Positions 1 through 22,200 are shown, counted from the stretch's first letter. The stretch: DNA of 64,000 nucleotides from Odontesthes bonariensis (GCF_027942865.1 NC_134509.1:14596017-14660016); one strand, 5' to 3'. The notes: a model not told the origin generated them from the letters alone. Program-made: numbers and translations.

Positions 1-222
1 CAGAAGCCTCGGGCAGCCATATGAAGAGAAAACCCTCCAAAACGCTTGATATTCGCAGACATATCCTCAACTAGAGTAAAGTCAAAAAGAAGTTCTGTTC
101 GTATCTAACATGTGTTTAGGGCAACAGTAAGAGCTCCAAGGGTCCTAAACTTACCATATGAAAAAACAACACATCATTCTCCAAGATGAAAATACGTTGC
201 TTTCTGGTTAAAGCAGTTTTAC

Positions 223-904
223 CTGTGGAGGAGATGATGGCAAAGACCTCCTGCAGCGATGGCAACAGCGTGGCTGGGTCAGCTTTCCAGATGTTTTGCA
301 ACAGTGTGCTAACCTTAGTCACCAGCCCTACATACTCTCTGAGTTCCCGCTCTTGGCTGGCAAAGCAGTGGAAGTAACTGATGGTCCTGACCAGCTGCTG
401 GCAGAACAAAATGCCCGACTTATCCCTTGGAATGCACTGCATGAAGTCCGACAGCAAAGTGCTCAGACGGGCACAAAGAGTAGGCTCAGGACGTTCACAC
501 ACCATCCTCAAAACCTCCACCTGGATCACACTGAAGGTCTCCAGCACAGAGGGGCAGCTAATGAGTAGCCGCAGGCAGCAGTGAATGTAGTCTATTATGG
601 CTGGGTCTCTGTGGTCCAGCTGCCCGTAGCCCTGCTGGAGCAGATTGAGGACAAAGTCTTTATTGAAGAAATACTCAAATTCCAGCCGGTGGTAGCGCGC
701 ATAGGCTTCAAGAACCTGGAAGCCAATCTGCTTCTGGAAAGCATCTTCACCGAACAAGATGAGGCGGGTGGTGAGCGTAAACAGCGCCCGACACTGCTCC
801 TCTGTCGCCTCCTTCTCTGCCGCTTCCACTACCTTCTTTACTATGGCCCTCTTCACTGGAACAGAGTGATCGGAGCTGATGAGACCCTCCAAAATCTTGT
901 CCAT
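223..904 (-). CDS. usp38: USP38 ubiquitin-specific protease 38, N-terminal coding exon (partial gene)
   Basis: This exon encodes the first 227 residues of USP38, a cysteine deubiquitinase. The reading starts MDKILEGLISSDHSVPVK and runs through blocks I recognise from vertebrate USP38, such as QVLEAYARYHR, VEVLRMVCERPEPTLCARLS and NIWKADPATLLPSLQEVFA. This is the helical N-terminal region; the catalytic USP domain lies beyond the window start. I chose the ATG at 902-904 because it begins the conserved sequence. A 3' splice site (pyrimidines then CAG, complement of 914-916) lies just upstream, so exon sequence starts at 913 and a 5'UTR exon must lie further right. The exon ends in ACA G with a GTAAAA donor at 221-222. 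Bases 1-220 are intron. The gene is divergent from smarca5. Length and identity fit; no frameshift is seen. Confidence 0.93.
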
Positions 905-913
905 GATGTCGGG

Positions 914-3059
914 CTGTAGAGAACAGTTGAGAAAATGATTAGTTATCAAAAAGTCACACAAGCACTGCAAACAATGAATGTGAGAGTTTGGTCACAGAAC
1001 CATTTTGACTTGTATGTGTGAGAAAAGCAGAGGTTATTGGATTCAGTTTTAGGGTCCTGGTGCTGTAACATGTTGGTCACTGTTCCCGCTTCCTGGGACT
1101 TTAGAAAGAACAAAGTCATTGTTGCTGTTATTAGCAACATTTTCACTCTCCCTGCTAGGACAAGTAATAACACAAAGAGGCCTGTCCATTATCCTGTCCA
1201 TCAAGTTCTGCGTATTGTATTTGTTGAGTGCACACACTGTCAGCACTCAAAGGCAGACCACGTGCACAAGCCTTTCATGTGCCTCTACTGGAATGTAAAG
1301 TTCTGTGTCCAAGTTTGTTATTCAAAAACAAAATCACTAACGGAAAGGAAAGAAAGAAAAAAAAACACACCTTCAGTAGTTATTTATTCTTATTTCTCAT
1401 TGATTATTTTAGTCAAACTTTTTATTATATTACTAAGGTCAGCAAATCTCCACATCTGGCAAACAAAAACCTGCAAATATTAAACAATTTTACTTGAGGG
1501 ATTTTTTTAAAAAAAGTTTCATATTATCAATACAACTAATATTCTCAATGCCAATAATAATGTACGGACGTTTTTTAAGTAAAACAAATAATACCCATCA
1601 CTCATTCATGATATTTTTACCCACCCTAATCGTTCATAATACAAAGAAGATAAAGGTTAAACACATTTTACAACAATGATGGTTGATTCTTGTTTTTGAT
1701 GTCCAACATAATGTCTACCCCCACACCCCATCCCCACCTTTTTTATTATTTTTTTTCTTCAGTCCAGCTTACGAATGCAATAATGAGCTATATGACATTA
1801 CAGCAGCAGTTTACATTAAACATATCAAATACAAATGTACACATATTTTGTTTCTCACACATCGAGCCAAATCAAGAAGACATCAATCAACCGCTGCTGT
1901 TGGTGCTGCTGAGTGGTTACTGGGAGCTAGCTTGCTAACGCTAGTTGTATTATTAAATTTAAAACAAACCTCTACATGTACAGCAGTACCAACATAGGTT
2001 TTGAACTATATAAAAACAAAACTACCAAAGCAAGTCTGTGGCTCCAGAGAGAAACTAACTCGCGTCTGCGACAAAAAAATAGAACAAAGCAACCAAACAG
2101 GCCCAACGTCTGCCGAGTAATGTCAGGTACCACTGACTTAGCATAAATACCACCATGAAAAAGCGCATTCCAGAGGCTTTACCACATCTAAACCACCAAC
2201 CTTACCTAAATAAAGCATGTCAACAAAGTCCAACCAGAATATTATCCGCTGTCAGTCGGAGTTAGACGTCTTTTGACAGATAAATTCGTATTATTTTGGT
2301 TCACTTGATCGAACAGAATCAGCTGATTTGCCTTCCACCTACGTCACTCCAACGGGCAGCTACGATTTAGGACCCTTGTGAAAGCAGTTGTACATTTGCC
2401 TGTTATTTTGGTACCTTAGTTTTACGAGGTTTCTTTCGTTGTTTTTGAAAAACTGACTCCTCACTAAGGACATTGTTGATTGCTTAGGAGTTGTCAAAAA
2501 TGTATTCATATATTTTAAGGTCTTTTGAATTATTTAGGTCCAGTTTGTGTGTTACATTCAAATCCTCCTCGTTCAAGAAAAATCTTTTTGAATTAAAATT
2601 TGCAACATTGTTACAATATACCATAATATTTAAACTTTGAAATATCATAAGTAAGTAGTTCCCCATAATAGATTAAAACCCAACCAAAATCACCCTTTAG
2701 GCAAGAAAAAATATATATTTTCTCAAAAACTTAACTTGGACTATTAATTATGCCATTAATTAATTCAGAATGCATTCATTTTAATTTTTCTTTTCGTTTT
2801 AACCAACCAATAAAAAAGCGTTTACCACTCTCACAAATCACCACGAATGACATCATTCATGTTATTTAAAAAAAAAATTGTTACTGACAATAAAACTGAC
2901 TTCGACTCTTACTTATTTTGGAGATTTTGAACATGTTTTTATTTTTCAAACTTATATATTGGGCAGTTTCATAAACTGACATTGACAACAAGTATTATTC
3001 TCACAGCAAGACTGAAAGCCATGAAGCTCTGCATTAATAATTTACCACATTTCCAACAG
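914..3059. other. usp38 upstream intron/5' region and intergenic DNA
   Basis: No coding exon is visible in this 2.1 kb stretch between the first coding exon of usp38 and the smarca5 promoter. It must contain the usp38 5' non-coding exon and promoter, because the first coding exon has a splice acceptor before its ATG. A plausible position is around 2250-2400, where a CRE-like TACGTCA lies at about 2340 in otherwise AT-rich DNA. I cannot place the transcription start. The rest is AT-rich with T and A runs and no repeat family I recognise. Confidence 0.4.
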
Positions 3060-3309
3060 TCCACGAAGTCTCGCGATACACAGTGTACGCTGGGTGGTGC
3101 TTCCGGTGCTTATGCGCGGGTGCGCGAGAAAAATCTTGCTAGCGCGAAAGTGTTGTCTATAGAACCAGTGCGTCTTTCATTATAAACAACGGGATAGTTC
3201 TTACTCACCGCGCGAAAGTTCAGAAAATCCTTTACGACTCTAGAAGGAGATCACACAGGGCACATACTAACAGAGGATATATCCGAGAAGAAGAGATAAT
3301 TGGACCAAA
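3060..3309 (+). promoter_or_regulatory. smarca5: smarca5 promoter and 5'UTR
   Basis: This GC- and CpG-richer stretch lies directly upstream of the smarca5 ATG and stands out from AT-rich flanks. It contains TCTCGCGATA (about 3069), close to the TCTCGCGAGA element of housekeeping promoters, an ETS-like CTTCCGG (about 3101) and several CGCG clusters. No TATA box is obvious, which fits a broadly expressed chromatin gene. The exact start site is inferred, not seen. The sequence before the start codon is ACCAAAATG, an acceptable Kozak context with A at -3. Confidence 0.6.
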
Positions 3310-11265
<7,956 letters not shown>

Positions 11266-12688
11266 AGCAAGCTCGCAACCTGCCGGGTTGGAATTTTAAG
11301 TGGCAGCCAGCTCGTATCAGTAGTCCTAGTGTCCGTGTTTGTCTGACAGGCTGTGATAATGTACTTTGTAAAATATCTGACGGACTGATTTGGTCGTATT
11401 GGGTTTTAGGAAGTGCTGATGTACGAGCCTGCCTTGTTATCACTTCCCTAAACACTGCAGCTGTGCTGAGTTTTTTTTTTTTTTTTTTTTTGGTTGGGTT
11501 TATTTTTTTTTTATGTTTTTTTCTTTAATTGTAGTTAACTCAGATAAATGTATTTATGCCTGTTGGTTGTACTGCATTCAATTGCTTGTACCCTGTTATT
11601 TTTTTATGAAAAACATTGTTCTGTTATCTTCCTATGTGAAGTAGAAAGTGTCCTTTTTTTTAGCATCACAAAATAAAGTTCCCATTTTATAAAAAAGGAA
11701 GAAAAAAAACGCTGCCTGGTAAATAAGACACTCATTCAAAAAAAAAAAAAAAGGTGACGTTTATATTTGGCAGTTAAAATGTAGATGCATCCAAACCTTT
11801 AAAAATGTTACACAAATTAAAAGCCACAGTTTGCTTGTTAAAAATATTTTCACCCACAGAAGGAAAAATGGTTCTTTCGGGACTGAATGAGCCAACCAGA
11901 AAGACGTGTATTTAATATCTTCAAGTTTAAACCAGGGCGTAGCAAATTTTTTTTTTTTTTCTTGTCTGAATCCTGCTTTGATATTTACACAGATACATCA
12001 GTTTCAGCCACACGTATCAGAAAAGCTTACAATCCCTTTTAATGGCACCATGGTACTCCTATCGGCGGCGTGCTGCAGGCTTTAAAAAGCACAGCGGAAA
12101 ACTAAAAAAAAAATCACTTGTCACATTGCCATTCATTCAACTTAGTTTCATATAACATTAGATCCATTTTACTCGATTTTCCACAAAACAAAACAACAAA
12201 CAGCATGAATTACAGTAATAATAATAAAAAAAAAAGGTATTTTGAAGGCGAAAAACATAGAAAAAAAACAAAGTTGCCATATACGTCTGAATTTGTTGTA
12301 TTTACTGCATGCATTTGCAAACACGGGATAAACTGCAATACTTTACAACTCGGCAACCAGCAAAAGAGGCAAGTATCTTTTTTTTTTGGAGGGGGGGGCG
12401 CTTTTTTTTTTTTTAATACATTTTCATGATTCCGAGTAGTGAGTAATAAAGGCACAAACCTACAGTACATTTTTGTAAAAACTAACCAACACCAGAAATC
12501 AGTAAGCCATAAAAACCGGTTCATTCTCTGTGTGTAGTCCCCAAGCACTGGCATCCTTTGCTGTCCACAGGTTCCACAGGGCGCTACTCAGTGCTACAAG
12601 AAGTTAGGCATTGGAGGCACAGTGATGGAGGAGACTGTTATCGTCTTTTAAATAGAGGACAGATGTTTGAGTGAAGCGGGGTCCACAT
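11266..12688. other. Convergent 3'UTRs of smarca5 and frem3
   Basis: The smarca5 stop (11263-11265) and the frem3 stop (12689-12691, minus strand) face each other across 1.4 kb. The left part is the smarca5 3'UTR, rich in T runs, ending near the AATAAA at 11672-11677. The right part should be the frem3 3'UTR. On the minus strand I find no AATAAA, only ATTAAA variants at 11911-11916 and 12038-12043, so the frem3 poly(A) site is uncertain. No coding ORF or repeat family is recognised. Confidence 0.55.
11672..11677 (+). promoter_or_regulatory. smarca5: smarca5 polyadenylation signal AATAAA
   Basis: A canonical AATAAA lies 407 bases after the smarca5 stop, following a T-rich 3'UTR and followed by A-rich DNA. 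It is the first canonical signal downstream of the stop and is the likely poly(A) signal. Confidence 0.7.
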
Positions 12689-13255
12689 TTAGACCTCAGA
12701 GCTGTCTGAGCTGCTCCACATACCTGCCGGGCCTTGACTGTAGCTAGTGTAAGCCGAGGAGGAGGAGGTGTTGTACGGAGGGAAATGGGTCTTCTTTTCC
12801 CTCCTCTTGCGCCGCAGCAGCAGAAGAACGATCGTGGCGATGAGGCAGATGAGGAGGATCAGACCTGCAACGCCCACCAACATGGGTAAGTAGGAGGTGT
12901 CAGCTGGCTCTCTGCTCGAACTCTCCAACAGGGGGCGCTCCAGGAGGGGGTCACGATTAGAGGACCAGGGCTGCCGCTGGTTGACCACCATGCGGTCTGT
13001 TCGGTCCAGGGCAATGTGTTGGATATTGGTGCCCCGGTTGTTTTCGATCCCTATGTCCTGGACCAGAGCCGGGCCAGAGAAAGCAGGGGCAGCCCGGCGG
13101 TGGCGAGAGCCCGTGTTGGAGGCGTGGGGCTGCTCAACAGAGGAGACACTGTGATGGAGATACTCCACACTGCGCTTGCCAATGTTGCGGTTGGCATTTT
13201 CTCTTGAGCGGACGGTGTAGATGGTGTGCATGAACCATTCTCGACCAGCAGCCAC
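12689..13255 (-). other. frem3: frem3 last exon: furin-like site, transmembrane helix, PDZ-ligand tail
   Basis: The exon encodes the last 188 residues. RHRR (about residues 3005-3008) matches the furin pattern R-x-K/R-R, which could allow ectodomain shedding; this is inference. A hydrophobic segment [19 protein letters not shown] (about 3079-3101) is followed by a strong stop-transfer, RRKRREKK, so the protein is a type I membrane protein. The cytoplasmic tail of about 41 residues is Ser/Tyr-rich and ends SSEV, a class I PDZ ligand pattern (S/T-x-hydrophobic at the C terminus). FRAS1 and FREM2 tails bind GRIP1 in mammals; the same partner is likely here but not shown. Confidence 0.85.
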
Positions 13256-16200
13256 CTGAAATAGAAGTGCAAGATGTTATTGCGTTTTCCTCTTATTCAT
13301 TCAGCACATGAACACACTGTCAGAATTATACTGACTTGGAAGAGTGGAGAGGAAGATAGCGTGAAGCCATCTGTGCCTGGTTGTCGGACCAAAGACAGAG
13401 CTCCAGGGGTGTCTTGGGCCAAAGTTGCCTTAAAAGCAACATCACCGAATGCTGAAGCTTGAGTCTCTGGCTGGGCTTTGTCCTGCAGAACATCACGAGT
13501 CAAAATCAGAAATAACCCTCACCTTTCTATTCTTCCACAACACCCCAAATTGATCTGGGATCTTACCAGAATCTTGAATCTGTAAAGAAGAGACGGAGCA
13601 TCTGCAAGGCAGCCAAACTCCTTATTAGTGGGATTGTACTTGGGGACGTAACCGTCTGCTCCGGTGCAGAGGAACACTTTCTCAATGCTGCATGAGAAGG
13701 AGTCCCCCAGGTTCTGGACAGGGTCCACCATTACGCGACCATAAATTGTGGCGCCTGAAACAAAGGACGGATAAAGGGTGAGGCTATGGTACCATGCTGT
13801 ATTCTTGCTGAAAACCACTAGATGGCAGTAGTGCACTACCTTCTGAAAAAGCAGCATCAGTCCCTTCTCCAAAGCCCATGGAGCCATCAGACAGCCACAG
13901 CTCTTTCTTGGACAGCAGGAACATCTGTGTGTTGAGACTGAACTCAGCAGCCACCGGGTCGCTCACCTAGAGACATTGGGTTATATTATGAGTTATTGGG
14001 TTATATGGCTTATGGCTTTGGGTGTAATTAAAAGCAAAAAGACTAATGCAAATGGACAGAATAGTGTTGCACTTCCAAATTCCTCCACTTTCTAGTAACT
14101 TTAGTTTAAGAACTGTCTATGAAATGAATTCAAACCGAAAACATATCAGGGGATCACTCCCAAGATATTAAGTCGAACCTGCTGGAAACGAATGTCCATG
14201 TCAAAAGTTAGTGGCTCTCTGGGGTGGCAGACAGGAGGGATGCTGAACTCTCCATTGGGTGACGCAATGCAGGGGACCAACTTCACTGTGTAGGTCCCAG
14301 AGTAGTCTCGCACCTACAGACCAGATGGATGCATTGGCAAACTGTAGAGAATGTTAAGTTGCTTCAGAACCTAATCGAAGTTTTCACGGGATGATGACTC
14401 ACTGCAAAATCTGAGACAAAATTCCATTGCTGCATGGGCTGGTTGTATGTCGGCTCCGTCCTGACCAGGGCGAGAGTAAACGTCAGCCCAGGATGGTCAG
14501 CACATATCACCATGGAAGATACACTGGTTCCTGAAGATAAATAAGCATACAGTCATGAATATTTACAGCTGCATTTCGCCCAATCTAAACTAGCAACCAG
14601 GTCCGTATTTATAGAGGCATCTCTCACATTGTTTGCGTCACTTGCTAGCTAACTGTAAAAGCTGCAGGGTCATTTTGACATTTGCTTAAACGACCTCTGG
14701 CACTTTCACACAGGAAGACCCCTGTGGCGGAACTCCAGAAATAGATGAGGAGAGGATGTGGGCCACAGAGTAACCCAATATGGGGCTGCTTGTATAGAAT
14801 GACACCGGAGGACGGGTTTAGGGTATGCATATGTGCATGTCGGCGCCACTCTCATACCTGGATGAGACATAACAAACTGTCCCCTGAAGCGGGCCTCGGT
14901 CTTGAAGTTGACCACGAGACGGCCCTCCTCATTTATACGCATGCTGGTGGGGTACATGGCTCCTATGAGAACAGAGGGAAACATTCGACAGCTTTTCACA
15001 AATGAACACTGATTTTATTTTCCTCTACAAGAAGTTCTTTAGCAGGGAACAGATGAGAATGTACCTTGTAGTTCAGCTTCCGGTGGACTGCCAATGCCAT
15101 CCTGCCAGAGAATAGCTGTATCATACACAAAGGTGAGTTTGAGCTCTGACTGCAGGTCAAAGTGCTGCCAGCCTCCGACAGCCACAGGAGAGTGGAAGAC
15201 ATAGGACACAAATAGAGGAACCCGCAGGGTGACATAGGACTGGACCAGGTTCAGCACCTTGATAAGTGGGAAAACAGACAAAATCAAGAATAATTTTGGA
15301 GAATTTGTAGCAAGTATATGTCTCTGACAGTTGGAGTTACTGAAACAACTTCAAGCTTTAGTTGGAAAACTGGATTAAGTTCTATTCCCGTACCCCTCTG
15401 ATTTAGTGTTGAAGTCACAGAATCACCAAGGGTCATGGCTTACTGCTAAGGTTAGATTTAGGGTTAGAGGTTAGAGGGGTTTTAGCGGAACACAGGACAC
15501 TAAAAATATGGATACGATCAAGGAAAATGAATACTGCTGGAAAGCCATCTACTAAGACAGTGGTCAGGTAGTAGCATCTCTGCACAGGCTGTTTACCCCT
15601 CCTCCCATTTGGCTCACATGGCTGTACAACGTTTTTCAGTGTAAAGATGTCAGAGAGAAAAATGCTTGCTTATTCTGGCAGACAAAAAAAAAAAAAAAAA
15701 TGCACACTTTGGGTCTGTCTTCCTCATTGGGAAACAATGTTTTCAGCTCCGAACCAGGCTATTTTTTAAGTGCCCAAAACGAGTATATAGATGTTTTTTT
15801 TTTGTTTTAATTAAGGAAGCTTTAATGATCCTATTTTAGTTTTTTAAATCTAACTTTCCGTGTAGTTGAAAAAAAAAAGACGGCTGACTGTGATGCCAGA
15901 GAATCATTTCAGACACCATTCTGGCCTTAAGAATATTTAATTCTGTACAGTATTTGCAGTAACACATACCTGTCCATCAGTGCCTATTGAGCCTCCGCAG
16001 TCATTCAGCAGCTCTGACATGTCGTAGTAGCTGGTAAACTCCCAGAGGCAGGCCTCTAAGTTGAGGTTCCTGTAAAAACGAAGGGAATTGGTTGACCGCA
16101 TGACGGAGTTGTATTGATAGGGTGAAGTCTCCCCAATGATTTCAGGGTTCTTTGTTGCGTCTGTGATGAAGCCGTGGCCGGTTTGGATCTCGTTGAAGTC

Positions 16201-19200
16201 CAGCAGGTTGGAGCAGCGGTGGTTGCCCACGCGTGTGCCATCTGGGCTGAGTGTCAGCTCAAAGTTGGACAAAGGTCTTGTGGAGATCACTGGCAACATT
16301 CCTGGTGAGGGGAAAGATGTGTTCTTGTCACACATGGTAAGAGTTTATGGGCTTCAGTTGAGATGATTAAACACTTAAACACACAAATGTGCCACATACC
16401 ATCCATGTGAGGCATGTTGATGGTCAGTTTGATGAGGTTAGGAAAGTCCGGATCATCTGGACCTGTGTAGCGGATCTTGGCAGAGAACGGTTCAGCTCCA
16501 ACAGTACCCGGGATGCGAGGCTGACACATACCTGTAAAGATTTAACATCAGTTTATCATCAGTCATGTCATCACATTTTAGCACTAGTGTCTTAAGTCTC
16601 CTCTTCCTCCACGCACCCTCCTCTTTGCTGATCACAAAAATGGGACTGGACAGTTCCAGACCAGCATCTCCATTGGCATTGAAGGCTCTTGCCGCACACT
16701 GAACCCGGGAACCAGCTTGGAAGTAGATTGAATCCAAGGTTATTGACTTGGTGTTGGTGAAGAAGGTGTTAGTGTCCACCTCCCTCATTGGGCTGGTCAC
16801 TCCATCCGACCCAGTGGGAGCGCTCACCAGCCAGCGGTACTGGGTGAGCGTGTCGTTGATGTTCTCCACTGAACAGATGGAACCTGTTTTATCAAAGTCG
16901 TGATACTTCGGGTTGCAGGCCTGGAAGAGAAGGCAAACAAGTAGTCATAAAATGTTTTCACAAGCTGTAAATGGTTTCATAATACATTTTAAGTGACAAA
17001 ACAAAGAAATGGTTTGGTTCCTGTGCTTCAGAGTGAAGAAAGTAGCATCCTACCCACCGTCACACACACAACAGGGTATCCATTGAGGGGGTAGGGCCTG
17101 TCTTTGGTTTTAGCCGTGTCATCATACATGAGCAGGGACACCACTTGGGGAACTGCAGGGAAGGTAACATCCGCAACACTGTCCATTTCCTCTATGTACA
17201 CAATGGCCTTGTTCATCTGGTAATGAGATGAAAACACATCATCTTTAAAATTCTAAAATTAGTTGTAAAGAAAGTAATGCACATGTTCTCAGTGGGCCCT
17301 TGAGTACAGATGTCTCTTTGTGGTCTATTTGCATAATTTTGTTGCTGTTTTGTGTCTGAATTTTGTCCTTTTTTTCTCTATGGTGACTCTTCAATCTAAG
17401 TTTCAGGCCTAACTTTGATCATTCTTTATCTATTTGTGTGTCTTTTTGTTAATTTTGCATCTCTTTATAGCTGTTTAAACTCTGATGCGGGTCACTTTGC
17501 CTCTGTTTGTGCTCAGTTTAAGTCTTCATTTTACAACCTACATTTCTTGTATTTTCTATCTATATGATACAAATGATGATCTGTGTGATACAAATTATCA
17601 TCTTATTTTAGACCTGATGACCAGGGGTCCCCTGACTCCATGGGCCCTCTTTGTCCTGTGACCAGTTTGCTCATTTAGTCTTCTGTTCATAAATGCATTA
17701 TCTGTTCAGTTAAATGTACTTGCAAATTGTTTCCTGTTCACTCCTGCCACATTTCTAAGGAATTTAAGACACAATACAAATTTGGTGCTGCGGAAAAATG
17801 ATCATGGATTTTAACATGTATATCTAAGATAAAGAAAGCTTTGATCTGGATTGAAACGCAGATTTAAAACATGCAAAACATTAAAACATTTAAAATTAGA
17901 ATTGCTGATGCAGAGCCCAGGGGTCTGTTGGGGTGCTACAGTTTAATTACAGTATAATGAAGCACAAAACTTAGCAGGAGATAACCTATTTCTGTAAAGT
18001 GAGCAGTATGTGGCTGATGAGTGTATGGGTAGAATGTCACAGTTCTGTTTATAGGTTTGTCTTCTGTTTGGCTCCGCCGGGACATTCCCGCTCAGCATCT
18101 CATTCCAGAGGAAAAGCTTTTTATAAGACTGTGGTTCGGGTCTGCTGACAGCATTGCCAGCTGCTGCCTGCCTATTTTAACACAGGCTGACATGACAGGA
18201 CGCATGTTCACGTGTGCAGATCTGCTGTACAGCGCTGTGCACACACTGGACTTTCTCCTAGTTTCTATTTGTTTTCGCGTGCATGTGTTTGCTTCTGCGC
18301 CATGTGGCCCGAAACTCACTTGTAATTCAGCCACCATGTTGTCATCAGGCTTCATGTGCACAGTGAAGGCCTCTCTCATCTCTCTTTGACCGTCGTACAG
18401 GATCTCGATCTCCACAAAATGTTCCTTTTCGCCCTCCTTGAACACCACATCTAAGAAAGAGATTGTATAGTAAGCAACTTAAAGGCCTCCAACATAAGTT
18501 CAAACCAGGTTCTCTTACCCTCTGACAGTGGGTTATAATCCTCTCCGGAGGTCGCAGAGCCATCCTTTGTGTGCACTCTCACCACAGACACCTTTGATGT
18601 GTCTCCAAACCGCAGAACAGGAACCTTCACTATCGCCACATCACCTTTCACCTGGGGTTCACGCACACTGTACTTGATCTCAGAAAAACGGATGATGGGC
18701 TCTGAAACAGGAAGCAAAGTTGACTATAGAAAATGTGAATTTTTACAGTTAAATGCTATTAGTCTGTGCTCAAACTCAGATTAAACAAAAGAGCAAGAAC
18801 AATAGAAGTCAGTTCTGGGAATAGGGACTATTTTTTCGTTACTCAAACAGATTATTCAACCTCTTTTCTTTCTTCTAAATGCAGCTGCTGTTCTACCATT
18901 GTTTCATTTAGACATTTCATAGTTCAAAATACATTTGGTTTCAGCAGGCACATACTATCTTTGTCATCCGTGACTGTGACCAGGGCTTCCTTCTGCTCCC
19001 CTAGAGATGCTCCATATGGAGACTTGCTCTTGGGACTTCCCAGAACCAGGCGGAACTCTTCGTCCTCCTCGTGGATGGAGTCGTCCATCAGGCTCGCCAC
19101 ACATGGCTTTTCAGACTCACCTTGGGAGTAAACGTAGGGAGTGGAGAATACAACAAACGTAAAGAGACTACAAAAGAGCTGTTAGGACACAGACAGAGAT

Positions 19201-22200
19201 GGGAGGAGTTGAAGGATGTCTGACCTGGCAGAAAAGTGATGATTGATGCCTCAGTATTGGGTCTCTCACTGTAGTCCATCATGACCTGAGCAGAGCCCTG
19301 ACGGGTGTAACAGCGCACTGTGGATCTGAGGCTGATGTCTCCGCTGCGGTAAACTATGACTCTCACCTCCCCATCTGACTCATCCACTTTGTAGCTCCCT
19401 TCCTTGAACTGAACCTTTGGCACTAGAAAGACAAAGATCGACATGTTACATGATGGTTTTTACAAGTTTAAGTTAGAATAGTGACTGCAACGTTTTTCTG
19501 TTGATATATATTAAGTGACAGTGCATGTGTGTAAAAAGTAAACAATTGTCTGAAGCTAATGTATAAATGACTTACTGTTTGTAATTTTCTGTTTGATCCA
19601 TTCTTGGACACGTACTATTTTCAGTCAGTTTTCAAAGCTTTTGTACATTTATTTTGTACAAGTGTTTGATAAAAGATGCAATACAGTTACATTATAGAGT
19701 TTCAAGTAACATTGGATTTTCCTAGAAGCTCTCCGAGTCATTTCACTTCAGAATATTTGGCACTCACGGTCAGTGACGGTATCATTGATGGTGATGGTCG
19801 TCTTGCTCGGTTCTCCTAACACAGCGTTCATGGGCATCCTTAAAACAAGGTCAAAGGTCTCAGGTCCTTCCAGCTCCGGCTGACCCAGGTCATCCAGAAT
19901 GGTCACCCTAAATGTCTGCATTGTCACTCCAGGAGCAAAGTCCAGGTTGCGACTAATACCAACGTAGTCAAGTCCAGCTGGTAAAAGCAAAAGAAGCCAC
20001 TAACTGATTAGAGTTTTACACAATGACTGAATTCCATCAATTCTGACAAACTGCTGATTTTACCTTCCGCAGAAACAGGCTCACTCTTCCTGGAGCGGAC
20101 AGTTACAGTTGCGGTCTTGGACAGGTCAGTACCTGTCCTCCAGACCTTTACTTCAACGTAGCCTGAGCTCTCATCCACGGCATACTCAGGCTCCCCAAAG
20201 TACAGTGAGGGCTCTGTGAGATATGGAAAAAATAAAAGTTAAAGCTTGAACAGTGGTACAACTTCTATTTGATATTAGGTGAGAAATTATCTGGCAAAAT
20301 GTTAACTTTAAAATAAGCTTTTAACCAGGCATGGTCATTGGGATTTTTGTGGATAGTTTCTCAGTATATCTGACAGCATATATGCATCTCTGCAAAAAGT
20401 TACAAGGGACAGATTGACATAGTTGAGCAAATCCCCTCCGTTTTGTCTCAGCACAGGAAGAGAACTGTCATCCATCTTATCCTGTCCTTCTTCGACCTTC
20501 CTCCCCCACTTATCTAAATCCAGACAGCTCTGTCTGAAGTCAACGCCAAAGGGTTGTAGATGCACCTGAAGAATGAGGCGAGTGCTTGTATGCGCATGCA
20601 GAATGATGCGTAAGTGAAGAGATGTTCTTGGTTTTTGATGATCGAGAGGCTGATAAGAAGCATGGTCAGGGAGCGGGGGGTGGCAAATCCAAAAAGGCAA
20701 CCGGACGCTTTGCAAAAGGCAGATGGCAAGCATTCAAAGAGTCCCGGAACACAATGTCAATTCATCGCTCATCGCTTTTGCATTAAGTGTGTTTTCATCA
20801 CTCTCTGTCCAGACAGGGCCCTTAGAGATCAACGGATAAACATGTAGATCAGGTCCTCAACTTTTCAGCAAAAACTAAAGAAAATATAAGAGTAAAAATC
20901 TAAGGAAAAAAAAAAAGATAATCATATAAATACATCATCATTTTGAATCTATCAAAAATAACAAGATCTTGGTTGTCCTGTTGTGAAAAATTCTGTTTTT
21001 TTTTTATGATGATGTTGTTGATAATATATTAGTAAATACTTGTTGTTTCTCACTGTCTAATAAGATGACCTCTAACTACTCAACACAGTGTTTAAGAAAT
21101 TATTCATTAAACATTGATAAAACTTTTGTCACAGTGCCTTCTTTAAAAGTGATGCTTTGCATACACGAGCAGCACTTGTGCCAAAGCTTCTTCTGCTGCC
21201 AAGGAAACCGTCCTGACAATAAAACCTACTACAGCAACTCTTATACAAGTGAATAAGTGTGAATAAGTGAGCCTATGTCACCTTTATAACATCGCAAGTA
21301 ATACAACTCCTTTCACGAGAGACTAGAAGGTAGAACATGCAGCAAAAACCAAAACATACTTTGTGACTTTTAGTATCTCAGATTTGGGAGCTCTTTCACT
21401 GCACGTGCTTCGCCTCTCGACCCATGTTTTAAAAAGAAAAACTCAGTTGAGCTCACGAGCAGGGATAGACTGCTCGTAAGCAGGAGTAATAGGACTAATA
21501 GGTTGGATAAAAAAATGGCATTGAACCCTTTTCAGTGTTGTTGGAGCAGCAAAATACAGGATAGTGGTCACTATGATGACCGCTAGCTTGTGATGGCTAA
21601 TAATAGCACACTTCAGCTAAGTACATTGGTGTGAGATAGCAGAGTCATTTTTCTGACGACATGAGTGTAGTGTGAAAAAAGTGTAAAAGTGTGCTGCAGA
21701 GCATTTGAGCCGTTTGCCGTTCAAATTTGTTACAGTTTACCTCATGACCCTCACTTGGGCTATCAAGAAACACCTGACAAGTTTGAAACCCTAAACACAA
21801 AACAAGCACAGTATAAATAAAAGGGATTGCATCTGCAACCAATCCAATTTTCTCTCTTGGTCCATGCTCCCACTCTTTGTAAGTTTATTTAAACATTCCC
21901 ATTCATCATATGTGGCCGTCATATGTGTTTGGTCATGACATTTTATTTCAAATTTTGCTTGAACAGAAAGTGCAAATCTGGTCTCGAGTTGACATCGAAG
22001 TTTATGTTTACTGTAACGGAGAACTGATGATGAAGGAAGAATTTCTGGCACACTTTCAGCGCCTCTCAGTGCCTCTGTTCAGTGCCGAGCAGAAGGATGG
22101 GAGGGGGAAATGAGCGCCAACATGGCAACCTCGAGATCAGTGGGAGGAAGAGTCTGACAAATACAGTAACAATGGTGGCTCACTGTTGGCAAGAGTTCAA

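Noticed and set aside
17054..17058. frem3 exon 13 donor at GTAGGA four bases further along
   Set aside because: It shifts the frame at the next exon; the GTGGGT donor after ACG restores the conserved reading.
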